A stretch of 64,000 bases of DNA from Bradyrhizobium genosp. L (GTDB lineage: Bacteria; Pseudomonadota; Alphaproteobacteria; Rhizobiales; Xanthobacteraceae), in contig NZ_CP061378.1 in the NCBI RefSeq assembly GCF_015624485.1, positions 2,418,001 through 2,482,000 of the forward strand, given 5' to 3'. Below are positions 17,836-26,803 of the stretch, in pieces; the first letter of the stretch is position 1; the number at the start of each line of letters is the position of its first letter. The position numbers and the translations under genes are program-made. The notes below the pieces were generated by a model that was not told where the DNA came from, searched no databases, and was given only the letters and a program-made list of their open reading frames with translations.

Positions 17836-19275
17836 ATGCACGATCGAGAGAAGAATCTGTTCGACGCTTACGCCGCCAAACGCATCAGCCGGCGTGATCT
17901 GCTGGATGGCGCCGCCAAGCTCGGCATCGCCGGCGTCGCCGCCAACGCGGCATTCGCATCGTCGGTCTCGCGGGCAATGGCCGCGGACTTCAACTGGAAG
18001 GCATTCAGCGGCAAGTCGGTCAAGCTGCTGCTGAACAAGCATCCCTATGTCGATGCGATGATCGGCGACCTCGAGGCGTTCAAGACGCTCACCGGCATGA
18101 ACGTCACCTATGATATCTTCCCGGAAGACGTCTATTTCGACAAGGTGACCGCGGCGCTGTCCTCGAAATCGGACCAGTACGACGCCTTCATGACCGGCGC
18201 CTACATGACCTGGACCTACGGCCCGGCCGGATGGATCGAGGATCTCAACACCTACATCAAGGACCCCGCCAAAACCAATCCGGCCTTCGCCTGGGACGAC
18301 GTGCTGCCCGGCCTGCGCGCATCGACCGCGTGGGACGGCGTCGCCGGCTCCGAGCTCGGTTCGGGCAAGGCCAAGCAGTGGTGCATTCCGTGGGGTTATG
18401 AGCTCAACAACATCACCTATAACCGCAACATCTTCGACAAGGTCGGCGTCAAGCCACCGAAGAATCTCGACGAGTTGCTCGAAGTCTCGGCCAAGATCAC
18501 CAAGGATGCCGGCGGCCCCTACGGCATCGGCGTGCGCGGCTCGCGCTCCTGGGCGACCATCCATCCCGGCTTCCTGTCGGCCTATTCGAACTTCGGCCAG
18601 AAGGATTTCGTGATGGAGGGCGGCAAGCTGAAGGCCGCCATGAACACCAAGGCGTCGAAGGATTTCCACGAGAAGTGGGTCAAGATGATCCAGGGCTCGG
18701 GCCCGAAGAACTGGTCGACCTACACCTGGTATCAGGTCGGCACCGACGTCGGCGCCGGCGCCTCCGGCATGATCTACGATGCCGATATCCTCGGCTACTT
18801 CATGAATGGCGGCGACAACAAGGAGAAGGGCCATCTCGGCTATGCGCCGTTCGCCGCCAACCCGGCCGCCAAGGCGCCGACCCCGAACGTCTGGATCTGG
18901 TCGCTTGCGATGTCGACCTTCTCCAAGCAGAAGGATGCGGCGTGGCTGTTCATGCAGTGGGCGGCCTCGACTGAGCATGGCCTGTTCGGCGCCCGCAAGA
19001 TGGACTTCGTCAATCCGGTGCGCGCTTCGGTGTGGAAGGACAGCGAGTTCCGCGACCGCATCGCGAAGTCGTATCCCGGTTATCTCGAGCAGCACGACAT
19101 CTCGTCGCCCGGGGCCAAGATCTACTTCACGGCGCAACCGCTGTTCTTCGACCTGACCACCGAATGGGCCGCCTCGTTGCAGAAGATGGTGGCCAAGGAA
19201 GTCACCGTCGACGAAGGCCTCGACAAGCTCGCCGACAGCATCAACCGCCAGCTCAAGCAGGCGGGCCTCGGCTAA
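17836..19275 (+). CDS. ABC transporter extracellular solute-binding protein, Tat leader
   Basis: A 479-residue periplasmic carbohydrate-binding protein. SRRDLL at residues 18-23 and the following hydrophobic segment form a twin-arginine leader, with likely cleavage after AMA near residue 49. GGGAGG precedes the ATG. The mature protein is rich in aromatic residues typical of sugar-binding clefts. It heads the transporter genes and is followed by two hairpins at 19282-19350. It belongs with the permeases at 19384 and 20333 and the two ATPases at 21194 and 22308. The ligand is unknown; a polyol is inferred from the kinase and dehydrogenase downstream. Confidence 0.88.
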   Translation: MHDREKNLFDAYAAKRISRRDLLDGAAKLGIAGVAANAAFASSVSRAMAADFNWKAFSGKSVKLLLNKHPYVDAMIGDLEAFKTLTGMNVTYDIFPEDVYFDKVTAALSSKSDQYDAFMTGAYMTWTYGPAGWIEDLNTYIKDPAKTNPAFAWDDVLPGLRASTAWDGVAGSELGSGKAKQWCIPWGYELNNITYNRNIFDKVGVKPPKNLDELLEVSAKITKDAGGPYGIGVRGSRSWATIHPGFLSAYSNFGQKDFVMEGGKLKAAMNTKASKDFHEKWVKMIQGSGPKNWSTYTWYQVGTDVGAGASGMIYDADILGYFMNGGDNKEKGHLGYAPFAANPAAKAPTPNVWIWSLAMSTFSKQKDAAWLFMQWAASTEHGLFGARKMDFVNPVRASVWKDSEFRDRIAKSYPGYLEQHDISSPGAKIYFTAQPLFFDLTTEWAASLQKMVAKEVTVDEGLDKLADSINRQLKQAGLG

Positions 19276-19281
19276 CCCCTT

Positions 19282-19350
19282 GCGTGGTGCCCTGATTCCT
19301 CCGCACCACGCCAACTCGCCGGTTCGGACCGCGCATCGTTCCGAACCGGC
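19282..19350 (+). terminator. tandem hairpins after binding-protein gene
   Basis: Two perfect inverted repeats follow the stop: GCGTGGTGC (19282-19290) with GCACCACGC (19303-19311), and an 11-bp stem 19318-19328 with 19340-19350. There is no T tract, so they are more likely 3' stabilising or attenuating structures than full terminators. The first module has a hairpin in the same relative place. Confidence 0.5.
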
Positions 19351-19383
19351 GATGTTGCAGCGAATATGTGACGCCCTATCATC

Positions 19384-20316
19384 ATGAGCATGGTCCAGTT
19401 GTCCCAGACGAACGCGCTTCCACGCCGCACGCCGCGACCGCGCGGACGCATGCTGCCTTATTTGCTGAGCCTGCCGGCGCTCCTGGTCTGCGTCGCCATC
19501 CTGGTGCCGTTCGTAACCGCCGCGGTCTATTCGCTGCAGCGCTATCGGCTGAATCTGCCCTATCTGCGCGGCTTCATCTGGGCCGACAATTACATCGACT
19601 TCCTCTCCGACCCCGCGTTCTGGAACACGCTGAAGATATCGCTGCTCTATACCGCGCTGACCGTGGTGCTGGAGCTGCTGCTCGGCCTCGGCATAGCGCT
19701 GTTGTTGCGGCGTCCGACCCGTTTCCACAACGCCGTGTCGATCATGCTGCTGCTGCCGCTGATGACGGCGCCGGCGATCGCCGCTCTGATGTGGAAGCTG
19801 ATGACCAATCCGGGCTTCGGCATCCTGTCCTATCTGGTCAGCCTGATCGGCATCCATGATTTCAAATGGGCCTCCGACCCCTCGACCGCGCTGTTCACGG
19901 TGGTCTTGGTCGACGTCTGGGTCTACACGCCATTCATCATGATCCTGCTGCTGGCCGGGCTGCGTTCGCTGCCGCGCCAGCCGTTCGAGGCTGCCGCGCT
20001 CGACGGTGTGCCGGCAAGCTTCGTGTTCTTCCGCATCACGCTGCCGATGCTGGCGCCCTACATCATCACGGCGTCGCTGTTCCGCCTGCTCGATTCGATC
20101 CAGCAGTTCGATATCATCTATGCGATGACCCAGGGTGGGCCCGGCGACCGGCTGATGGTGTTCCAGGTCCAGGCCTATCTCGAATTCTTCCAGTACACCA
20201 ATGTCGGCCGTTCGGCCGCGCTGCTGATGATCCTGTGGCTGATCACCAACATCCTGTCGAACATCTTCATCAAGAACTGGCTGCGGCTGCGTGCGCGCGC
20301 CCATGGTCACGCGTAA
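19384..20316 (+). CDS. CUT1-type sugar ABC transporter permease
   Basis: A 310-residue inner-membrane permease of the MalF/UgpA group. The first membrane helix lies at about residues 24-46 after a basic N-terminus, and the EAA loop reads EAAALDGVPASFVFFRITLP. It forms the channel with the protein at 20333. Two close starts exist (MSM); the first is used. It follows the binding-protein gene after 108 nt containing hairpins, so its expression may be lower than that of the binding protein. Confidence 0.9.
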   Translation: MSMVQLSQTNALPRRTPRPRGRMLPYLLSLPALLVCVAILVPFVTAAVYSLQRYRLNLPYLRGFIWADNYIDFLSDPAFWNTLKISLLYTALTVVLELLLGLGIALLLRRPTRFHNAVSIMLLLPLMTAPAIAALMWKLMTNPGFGILSYLVSLIGIHDFKWASDPSTALFTVVLVDVWVYTPFIMILLLAGLRSLPRQPFEAAALDGVPASFVFFRITLPMLAPYIITASLFRLLDSIQQFDIIYAMTQGGPGDRLMVFQVQAYLEFFQYTNVGRSAALLMILWLITNILSNIFIKNWLRLRARAHGHA

Positions 20317-20332
20317 GGGAAGGGAGGCTGCG

Positions 20333-21190
20333 ATGGATCATTCCAGTCTGGCAGGCCGCATCTTCCGCGGCGTGGCGCTGGCGCTCGTGCTGGTGTTCTT
20401 CATGTTCCCGATCGTCTGGATTTTCCTGATGTCGTTCCAGAGCAACGAGCAGATCCTGCGGATTCCGCCACACATCCTGTTCGAGCCGACGCTGACCAAC
20501 TACCAGGCGCTGATCTCCGGACAGCTGCGCACCACGGCCGGCAACCTCGAGATCTCCTTCATGCGCAATCTGATGAACAGTTTTGTTCTCTCGAGCGCTG
20601 CGGTGATCCTGGCGCTGCTGCTCGGCGTGCCGGCGGCCTACGCATTCGCCCGTTTCAAGTTCCGACTCGGTGAAACCATCGCCTTCACGCTGTTGTCGTT
20701 CCGCTTCGCGCCGCCGCTGCTCGTGCTGCTGCCGCTGTCGCTGTACTATCAGCAGCTCGGACTCAGCGACACCTACTTCGGCATCGTCTGGGTCTATCAG
20801 CTGATCGCGTTGCCGCTGATCCTGTGGATCGTGCGCGGCTATTTCGAGGACATCAGTCCCGACATCGAGCACGCCTATCGCCTGGCGGGACATAGCTGGC
20901 GCGAGACGTTTGCGCGCATCGCGGTGCCCTTGGCGGGGCCCGGCATCGCCGCTGCGGGATTGTTGTCCTTCATCTTCTGCTGGAACAATTTCGTCTTCGC
21001 GCTGATCCTGGCGTCGGCCGATAAGCAGCCGGTGACGGTCGGTGCGCTGGCCTTCGTCACGGCATCGGGCATCCAGTACGGCCAGATCGCCGCCGCGATC
21101 GTGCTGTCGGTCACGCCGACGCTGTTGCTGGCACTTTACGCGCAACGTTATCTGGTCGAGGGCCTGTCGCTCGGTGCGGTGAAGGGCTGA
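20333..21190 (+). CDS. CUT1-type sugar ABC transporter permease
   Basis: A 285-residue MalG/UgpE-type permease. A first hydrophobic segment is at about residues 10-30, and the docking loop near residue 180 reads IEHAYRLAGHSWRETFARIAVP, in which the usual EAA-D-G pattern is altered to EHAYRLAG. GGGAGG precedes ATG 20333; an upstream in-frame ATG at 20291 lies within the previous gene and is not used. It lies 16 nt after the first permease and 3 nt before the first ATPase. The altered docking loop may reflect its partnership with unequal ATPase subunits. Confidence 0.88.
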   Translation: MDHSSLAGRIFRGVALALVLVFFMFPIVWIFLMSFQSNEQILRIPPHILFEPTLTNYQALISGQLRTTAGNLEISFMRNLMNSFVLSSAAVILALLLGVPAAYAFARFKFRLGETIAFTLLSFRFAPPLLVLLPLSLYYQQLGLSDTYFGIVWVYQLIALPLILWIVRGYFEDISPDIEHAYRLAGHSWRETFARIAVPLAGPGIAAAGLLSFIFCWNNFVFALILASADKQPVTVGALAFVTASGIQYGQIAAAIVLSVTPTLLLALYAQRYLVEGLSLGAVKG

Positions 21191-21193
21191 AGC

Positions 21194-22297
21194 ATGGCGC
21201 GTCTCGAGATCAACCAACTCGGCAAGTCGTTCGGTCCGGTCCGCTGCGCGGATGCGCTGTCCTTTGCCGTCGACCCCGGCGAGATCGTGGCGGTGTTCGG
21301 GCCATCGGGCAGCGGCAAGACCATGCTGCTGCGGATGATCGCCGGCATGTACGAGCCCGACGAGGGCGACATCCTGGTCGGCGGCCGCTCGATCGTCGGC
21401 GCACCGCCGGAGCGTCGCGGGGTCGGCATGGCCTTTCAGAATTTTGCGCTGTTTCCGCACATGACCGCGCGGAATAATATCGCCAGCGGCTTCCGCGCCA
21501 AGGCTGGCGACGCTGACGTTGCGGCGCGCGTCACCTCGATCAGCAAGCTTCTGAAGATCGAGCACGTGCTGGGTCACATGCCCCGCGAATTGTCGAACGG
21601 GCAGAAGCAGCGCACCGCGCTGGCGCGCGCGCTGATCGGCAATCCCGAGGTGCTGCTGCTGGACGATCCGCTGCGCAACGTCGATGCAAAGCTGCGCTAC
21701 GAGATGCGGCTGGAGCTGCCGAGCCTGTTGCGGCGCAGTTCGGCCGCGGTGCTCTACGTCACCCAGGACTATCGCGAGGCGATGGCGATCGCGGACCGGA
21801 TCGCGGTCCTGGTCGGCGGCCGGCTGGTCCAGCTCGCGCGCCCAGAGGAGATCTATGCCAGGCCGGCATCGGTCGCCGTGGCACGGCTGTTCGGCGACCC
21901 CAGCATCAACCTCGCTGAGGTCGAACCGCAGGCCGGGCAGGGCGGTCTCGCCGCCGAAGTGGCCGGGACGCGGGTCCGGCTTGATGCGATCAATCCGTCG
22001 GCCGCGCATGGTCCATGCTGGCTCGGCGTGCGCCCCGACGATCTCCAGATCAGCCGCAACGCCGGCGACGACGCGATTCCGGCCCGCGTCGTGGCGATCA
22101 CGCCGATGCACGAACGCGCCGTGCTGTTGCTGCGGTTTGCGGACGGCTCAGAATGGCTGGCGGCGCTGCCGCCGGATGCACCGGCGGCGAACGCCGATGA
22201 CGACGTGTTCGTCCGGTTCGCGCCGCAGGCGGCGCTGCTGTTCGATCGCGCAACCGGGCTTCGCGTCGGCCAGCCCGATCGACGGCAGGCGGCATGA
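21194..22297 (+). CDS. ABC transporter ATPase with degenerate catalytic residues
   Basis: A 367-residue MalK-like ATPase. Walker A is GPSGSGKT at 36-43. The Q-loop Gln is intact (MAFQNF), the signature is LSNGQ at 133-137 instead of LSGGQ, the Walker B catalytic Glu is Asp158 (LLLDDP), and the switch His is Gln191 (VTQDY). These changes predict poor hydrolysis at the site built from its own Walker motifs. A TOBE-type C-terminal region follows. It is paired with the ATPase at 22308, which has Glu and His intact, suggesting a heterodimer with one working site. The GlpS/GlpT glycerol importer of Rhizobium leguminosarum is a known two-ATPase system of this class. Confidence 0.88.
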   Translation: MARLEINQLGKSFGPVRCADALSFAVDPGEIVAVFGPSGSGKTMLLRMIAGMYEPDEGDILVGGRSIVGAPPERRGVGMAFQNFALFPHMTARNNIASGFRAKAGDADVAARVTSISKLLKIEHVLGHMPRELSNGQKQRTALARALIGNPEVLLLDDPLRNVDAKLRYEMRLELPSLLRRSSAAVLYVTQDYREAMAIADRIAVLVGGRLVQLARPEEIYARPASVAVARLFGDPSINLAEVEPQAGQGGLAAEVAGTRVRLDAINPSAAHGPCWLGVRPDDLQISRNAGDDAIPARVVAITPMHERAVLLLRFADGSEWLAALPPDAPAANADDDVFVRFAPQAALLFDRATGLRVGQPDRRQAA

Positions 22298-22307
22298 GGC
22301 AGGTGGA

Positions 22308-23429
22308 ATGACCATGGGCATGCTCGAGATCACGAATGTCGACAAGGTCTACCAAAGCCGCGGCAAGCCGCCGGTGCACGCGGTGCGTGCGCTCGACATG
22401 GAGGTCGGACAGGGCGAGATCGTCGCGCTGCTCGGATCCTCGGGCTGCGGCAAGACCTCGACCTTGCGTATGATCGCGGGCTTCGAGAGCGTCACCTCCG
22501 GCGCGATCGTGTTGAGCCAGCGGCGCATCCATGAGCTGCCGCCGGCGCGACGCAAGGTGGCGATGGCCTTCGAGGGCTATTCGCTCTACCCGCCGCTCAC
22601 GGTACGTGAAAACATCGCCTTTGCGCTCAAAGCGCAACAACTGTCGCACAGCGAGGTCACGCGCCGCGTCGATGCGATCGCGCGGCTGGTGGAGATCGAG
22701 GGCACGCTGGACAAATATCCACGCTCGATCTCGGGCGGCCAGCAGCAGCGGGTGTCGCTGGCCCGCGCGCTGGTGCGCGACGCCGATCTCTATCTGCTCG
22801 ACGAACCGATGGGGCAGCTCGAGCCGCAACTGCGCGCGGTGCTGCGCGGCCGGATCAAGGGCCTGTTGGCCGAGCGCGGCATGACGGCGATCTTCGTCAC
22901 CCATGACCAGACCGAGGCCAGCGCGCTGGCCGATCGCATCGCAGTGATGGAGGACGGCGTGCTGCAGCAGTTCGCCAGCGAAAAGGAGCTGAAGAACAAG
23001 CCTGCGAATTTGTTCGTCGCGAGCTTCATCGGCGAGCCGCCGATGAACCTGCTCGAGACGGAGGTCGCAGCCGCGGACGGCGGCTTCCGCCTGTCGGCGG
23101 GCCCTGACATCGCCTTCGATATCCCTGGCGCTACCCTCGATCAAGCCGCGCGGCAGACGATGCAGCAAAGTAAGCGCGTCCGTGTCGGCATCCGGCCGCA
23201 AAAGGTCGCGGTCGGGACCGGTAATGTGCAGGTGCGCGTGATGTCCAACCAATGGCTGGGCGACCAGGCGCATGTCGCCGGTGAATGCGCCGGCAATCTC
23301 CTGATCGCGGTGACGTCGAGCCGGGTCGCAGCAAGGCCGGGTGACATCATTCCGTTCGCGCTGGAGCCGCGGCATCTCCACATCTTCGCGGCCGACGGGA
23401 CCTGCATTCGCCACGCGGAGACGGTCTGA
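22308..23429 (+). CDS. ABC transporter ATPase, catalytic partner
   Basis: A 373-residue ATPase. Walker A is GSSGCGKT at 43-50, the signature is ISGGQQQR near 141, Walker B is LYLLDEP with Glu166, and the switch His is His199 (VTHDQ). The Q-loop carries Glu89 instead of Gln (MAFEGYSLYP) and the D-loop reads GQLEPQL instead of SNLDAKL. The C-terminal half has TOBE-type segments. It starts 10 nt after the other ATPase gene. Three ATG codons lie close together; the first is taken. It should supply the main hydrolytic site of an asymmetric heterodimer. Confidence 0.88.
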   Translation: MTMGMLEITNVDKVYQSRGKPPVHAVRALDMEVGQGEIVALLGSSGCGKTSTLRMIAGFESVTSGAIVLSQRRIHELPPARRKVAMAFEGYSLYPPLTVRENIAFALKAQQLSHSEVTRRVDAIARLVEIEGTLDKYPRSISGGQQQRVSLARALVRDADLYLLDEPMGQLEPQLRAVLRGRIKGLLAERGMTAIFVTHDQTEASALADRIAVMEDGVLQQFASEKELKNKPANLFVASFIGEPPMNLLETEVAAADGGFRLSAGPDIAFDIPGATLDQAARQTMQQSKRVRVGIRPQKVAVGTGNVQVRVMSNQWLGDQAHVAGECAGNLLIAVTSSRVAARPGDIIPFALEPRHLHIFAADGTCIRHAETV

Positions 23430-23431
23430 TC

Positions 23432-25012
23432 ATGGCGATCCCGCAGAGCCGCGACGTGATCATCGGCATCGACGCCGGAACGTCCATGATCAAGACGGTG
23501 GCGTTCACGCGTGACGGAAGGCAGCTCGCGGAGTTCTCGCTGCCCAATAGCTACAGCACGGCGCCGGGCGGGCGGGTCGAGCAGGACATGGCGCGGACTT
23601 GGACCGATACCGTCGCCGCGCTGCGCGGGCTCGTCGCCGCGGTGCCGGATTTCACCGCGCGGGTCGCGGCGGTCGCCGTCACCGGACAGGGCGACGGCAC
23701 CTGGTTGATCGACGACGATGGCCATCCGATCGCGCCGGCGCTGCTCTGGCTGGATTCCCGCGCCGGCAGCCTGGTCGAGGCGATCCGCTCCGGTGATCGC
23801 AACGCGGCGCTCTATCAGCGGACCGGATCGGGTCTCAACGCATGCCAGCAGGGCCCGCAACTGGCCTGGCTACAGGCCCACGCACCGCAGACCTTGTCGC
23901 GGGCCGCCACCGCCTTTCACTGCAAGGACTGGCTCTATTTCCTGCTCACCGGGCAGCGCGCGACCGATCCGTCCGAGGCGAGCTTCACCTGCGGCAATTT
24001 CCGCAAGCGCGGTTTCGACACCGAGACGGCGGAGCTGATCGGCATCTCCGATTGCACCGCCTTGTTTCCTGACGTCGTCGACGGCGTGACGACGACGCAT
24101 CCGCTGAGCACTGCTGCGGCGCTGGAGACCGGGCTGCCGCAGGGCGTACCGGTCTCGCTCGGCTATGTCGACGTGATCTGCAACGCGCTGGGCGCGGGGC
24201 TCTACGATCCGGCGCCCGATGTCGGCTGTACCATTATCGGCTCGACCGGCATGCACATGCGGCTGGCGTCCAGCGCGGAAGCAGTCGTCCTGAATCCCGA
24301 GGCCACCGGCTACACCATGCCTTTCCCGGTGCCGGGCCATTATGCGCAGATGCAGTCAAACATGGCCGCGACGCTCAACATCGACTGGTTGATCGATCTC
24401 GCGCGCGATCTGCTGGCTGCCGAAGGCGTGACGCGCTCGCGTGCCGACCTGATCCTTAGGCTCGACGAGCGCGTGCTCGCGGCGCGGCCGGGCGAGCTCT
24501 TGTTTCATCCCTTCATCTCGGATGCAGGCGAGCGGGGTCCTTTCGTCTCGCATGAGGCTTGCGCGCAATTCCTCGGCTTGCGTTCCCGCCATGGCTATTG
24601 GGACCTGATGCGCGCGGTGATGGAGGGCCTCGCCTTCGCCGCGCGTGATTGCTATGCCGCGATGGGCGCGCTGCCTCGCGACCTGCGGATCACCGGCGGC
24701 GCCGCGCGAAGCCGCGCGCTCGGCTCGATCCTTGGCGCCGCGCTCGAATGCAATGTGCAGATCTGCAGCCGTGGCGAAGCAGGAGCAGCGGGCGCCGCGA
24801 TGATCGCGGCGGTGGCAACCGGGATCTATCCGGACATGGCGGCGTGCGCGGAGCACTGGGTCACGCCGTGCCTCAACGCCCCGCAGGGCTTTGATGCGAA
24901 CCTGGCCGCGCACTATTCAAGGATGTTCCCGGCCTATCTCGACGCCAGGCTCGCGGCGCGCCCGGTCTGGAAGCAGCTTGCGGCGCTGCGCACGGGAGGC
25001 GGCCATGTCTGA
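23432..25012 (+). CDS. FGGY-family kinase, erythritol kinase (EryA)-like
   Basis: A 526-residue FGGY kinase. IGIDAGTSMIKT at about residues 10-21 is the phosphate loop, VTGQGDGTWLID and ALLWLDSRAG resemble EryA-type polyol kinases, GYVDVICNALGAG near residue 245 holds the probable catalytic Asp, and ITGGAARS is in the ATP lobe. It should phosphorylate a polyol with ATP. It starts 2 nt after the ATPase and overlaps the dehydrogenase start by eight bases. The nearby GlpD/EryB-like flavoprotein supports a polyol to polyol-phosphate to ketose-phosphate sequence. No EryC-like isomerase is present, so a plain erythritol operon is not supported. Confidence 0.85.
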   Translation: MAIPQSRDVIIGIDAGTSMIKTVAFTRDGRQLAEFSLPNSYSTAPGGRVEQDMARTWTDTVAALRGLVAAVPDFTARVAAVAVTGQGDGTWLIDDDGHPIAPALLWLDSRAGSLVEAIRSGDRNAALYQRTGSGLNACQQGPQLAWLQAHAPQTLSRAATAFHCKDWLYFLLTGQRATDPSEASFTCGNFRKRGFDTETAELIGISDCTALFPDVVDGVTTTHPLSTAAALETGLPQGVPVSLGYVDVICNALGAGLYDPAPDVGCTIIGSTGMHMRLASSAEAVVLNPEATGYTMPFPVPGHYAQMQSNMAATLNIDWLIDLARDLLAAEGVTRSRADLILRLDERVLAARPGELLFHPFISDAGERGPFVSHEACAQFLGLRSRHGYWDLMRAVMEGLAFAARDCYAAMGALPRDLRITGGAARSRALGSILGAALECNVQICSRGEAGAAGAAMIAAVATGIYPDMAACAEHWVTPCLNAPQGFDANLAAHYSRMFPAYLDARLAARPVWKQLAALRTGGGHV

Positions 25013-26045
25013 GACCATCGCCATCATCGGCGATCGCTTCATGCTGCCGTCGGTGTTTGCCGAACGGATCAATGCGGCCTGCGGCAATGCGGTCGAGATC
25101 CGGATGCTGGAGCAGCCATGGCCGGACGAGCCGATGGAGCACGGCTATGCCGGCTCCAAGCTCGACGGCTTGAAGGAGTTCATGGGCGATCCGAACGAGA
25201 TCATCGCCTTCATCGGCGATGCGCCGATGCTGGTGACCCATCTGGCACCGATGTCGCGATCGATGCTGGAGCAGCTGCCGAACCTCAAATTCGTCGCGGT
25301 GTCGCGCGGTGGCCCGGTCAATATCGACATGCAGGCGGCGCGCGACCACAAGGTGCTCGTCGTCAATACACCGGGCCGCAATGCGAGCGCGGTGGCCGAG
25401 TTCACCATCGGCGCCATCCTCGCCGAGACGCGGCTGATCCGCAGCGGACACGAGGCCATGCGCCGTGGCGAATGGCGCGGCGACCTCTATCGGGCGGACC
25501 GCACCGGCCGCGAGCTCGGCGAAATGACCGTCGGCATCGTCGGCTATGGCGCGATCGGCAGCCGCGTGGTGAAGCTCCTGAAGGCGTTCGGCTGCAAGAT
25601 CCTGGTCGCCGATCCCTATGTCCAGCTCACCGCGCAGGACCGCAATGACGGCGTCGAGCATGTCGCGTTGGCCGACCTGCTGGCGCGCGCCGACGTCATC
25701 ACCCTGCATGCGCGGGTGACGGCCGAAACCACCGGCCTGATCGACCGTGCCGCGCTCGCGCGGATGAAGCCGGATGCGACCTTCATCAATACCGCGCGTG
25801 GCCCGCTGGTCGACTATGACGCGCTCTACGACGCGTTGTCCGCGGGACGGCTCGGCGGCGCGATGCTCGACACCTTCGCGGTCGAGCCGGTGCCGCCGGA
25901 TTGGCCGTTGCTGCAACTGCCCAATGTCACTCTGACGCCGCACATTGCCGGCGCCTCCGTGCGCACCGTGACCTTTGCCGCCGAACAAGCGGCCGAGGAG
26001 GTTCGCCGGTATCTCGCCGGCGAGCCGCCGCTCAATCCGTGCTGA
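25005..26045 (+). CDS. D-isomer-specific 2-hydroxyacid dehydrogenase
   Basis: A 346-residue NAD-dependent dehydrogenase of the SerA/GyaR superfamily. GIVGYGAIGSRV near residue 172 is the dinucleotide fold, and the catalytic triad is Arg in NTARGPLVD, Glu in AVEPVP and His in TPHIAGAS. The start is ATG 25005 inside the kinase end. It has no C-terminal regulatory domain. In this operon it could reduce or oxidise a 2-hydroxy acid arising from the aldehyde released by the aldolase, for example glyoxylate from glycolaldehyde via glycolate; that is inference. It differs clearly from the protein at 32910. Confidence 0.85.
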   Translation: MSETIAIIGDRFMLPSVFAERINAACGNAVEIRMLEQPWPDEPMEHGYAGSKLDGLKEFMGDPNEIIAFIGDAPMLVTHLAPMSRSMLEQLPNLKFVAVSRGGPVNIDMQAARDHKVLVVNTPGRNASAVAEFTIGAILAETRLIRSGHEAMRRGEWRGDLYRADRTGRELGEMTVGIVGYGAIGSRVVKLLKAFGCKILVADPYVQLTAQDRNDGVEHVALADLLARADVITLHARVTAETTGLIDRAALARMKPDATFINTARGPLVDYDALYDALSAGRLGGAMLDTFAVEPVPPDWPLLQLPNVTLTPHIAGASVRTVTFAAEQAAEEVRRYLAGEPPLNPC

Positions 26046-26065
26046 CGACGAAAGGTGATTTCGAC

Positions 26066-26803
26066 ATGACCCGCGAGGAACGACAATTGCGCGAAGCAAT
26101 CATCGCCAAATGCCGATGGATGAATGCGTCGGGCCTCAATCAGGGGACGTCGGGCAATATTTCCGCCCGCTACAAGGACAGGATGCTGATCACGCCGTCG
26201 GCCACGCCTTACGACGCGATGAAGCCGGAGATGATCGCATCGATGCCGCTCGAGGGCGAGTATGGCGCCTGGGAAGGACCGTTGCAGCCGTCGACCGAAT
26301 GGCGCTTCCACCTCGACATCATGCGCGGCCGGCCCGACGTCGGCGGCGTCGTCCACACCCATTCGACCTATGCCACCGTGCTCGCGATCGCGCACAAATC
26401 CATACCGGCGTGCCACTACATGATGGCGGCGTTCGGCGGCCACGACATCCGTTGCGCCGGCTATGCGCGCTACGGCACGCCCGAACTGTCCGAGCATGCG
26501 CTCAAGGCGCTCGAGGGCCGCAACGGCTGCCTGCTCGCCAATCACGGCATGATCGCCGTCGGCGCCAATCTCGACAAGGCGATGTGGCTTGCGGTCGAGC
26601 TCGAGACCATCGCGCGGCAGTATTATCTTTCGCTCGCGCTCGGATCGCCGCAGATCCTCAGCGAGGCGCAGATCGCCGAGACGGCGCAGGGCTTCTCGAC
26701 CTATGGTCTGCAGGCGCCGAAGCCCAAGTCCGCCAAGGCGCGTGCAGCAGGAAAGGCGGCGGCGCGTCGGCGGGTCGAGAAGAAGCGCAGCAAGACGCGA
26801 TGA
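26066..26803 (+). CDS. class II (zinc) aldolase with basic C-terminal tail
   Basis: A 245-residue aldolase very close to the one at 636-1319. It shares GTSGNIS, HTHSTY and NHGMI zinc and phosphate motifs and long identical stretches such as KCRWMNASGLNQGTSG. Beyond about residue 218 it carries a tail of roughly 27 residues rich in Lys, Arg and Ala that the paralogue lacks. It begins 20 nt after the dehydrogenase, and its stop overlaps the flavoprotein start (ATGA). The predicted reaction is cleavage of the ketose phosphate produced by that flavoprotein to DHAP and an aldehyde. The tail could interact with nucleic acid or anionic partners, but it may simply be unstructured. Confidence 0.85.
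   Translation: MTREERQLREAIIAKCRWMNASGLNQGTSGNISARYKDRMLITPSATPYDAMKPEMIASMPLEGEYGAWEGPLQPSTEWRFHLDIMRGRPDVGGVVHTHSTYATVLAIAHKSIPACHYMMAAFGGHDIRCAGYARYGTPELSEHALKALEGRNGCLLANHGMIAVGANLDKAMWLAVELETIARQYYLSLALGSPQILSEAQIAETAQGFSTYGLQAPKPKSAKARAAGKAAARRRVEKKRSKTR

Noticed and set aside
17740..20310. Long open reading frame of over 850 codons on the minus strand across the binding-protein and permease genes
   Set aside because: It is antisense to well-supported genes with conserved domains; GC-rich codon use leaves the opposite frame open. Its protein is His/Arg/Asp-rich without any domain.
17836..23429. Assignment as the GlpSTPQUV glycerol importer
   Set aside because: The two-ATPase layout is similar, but the operon lacks a recognisable glpU and the kinase is EryA-like, so glycerol specificity is not supported.
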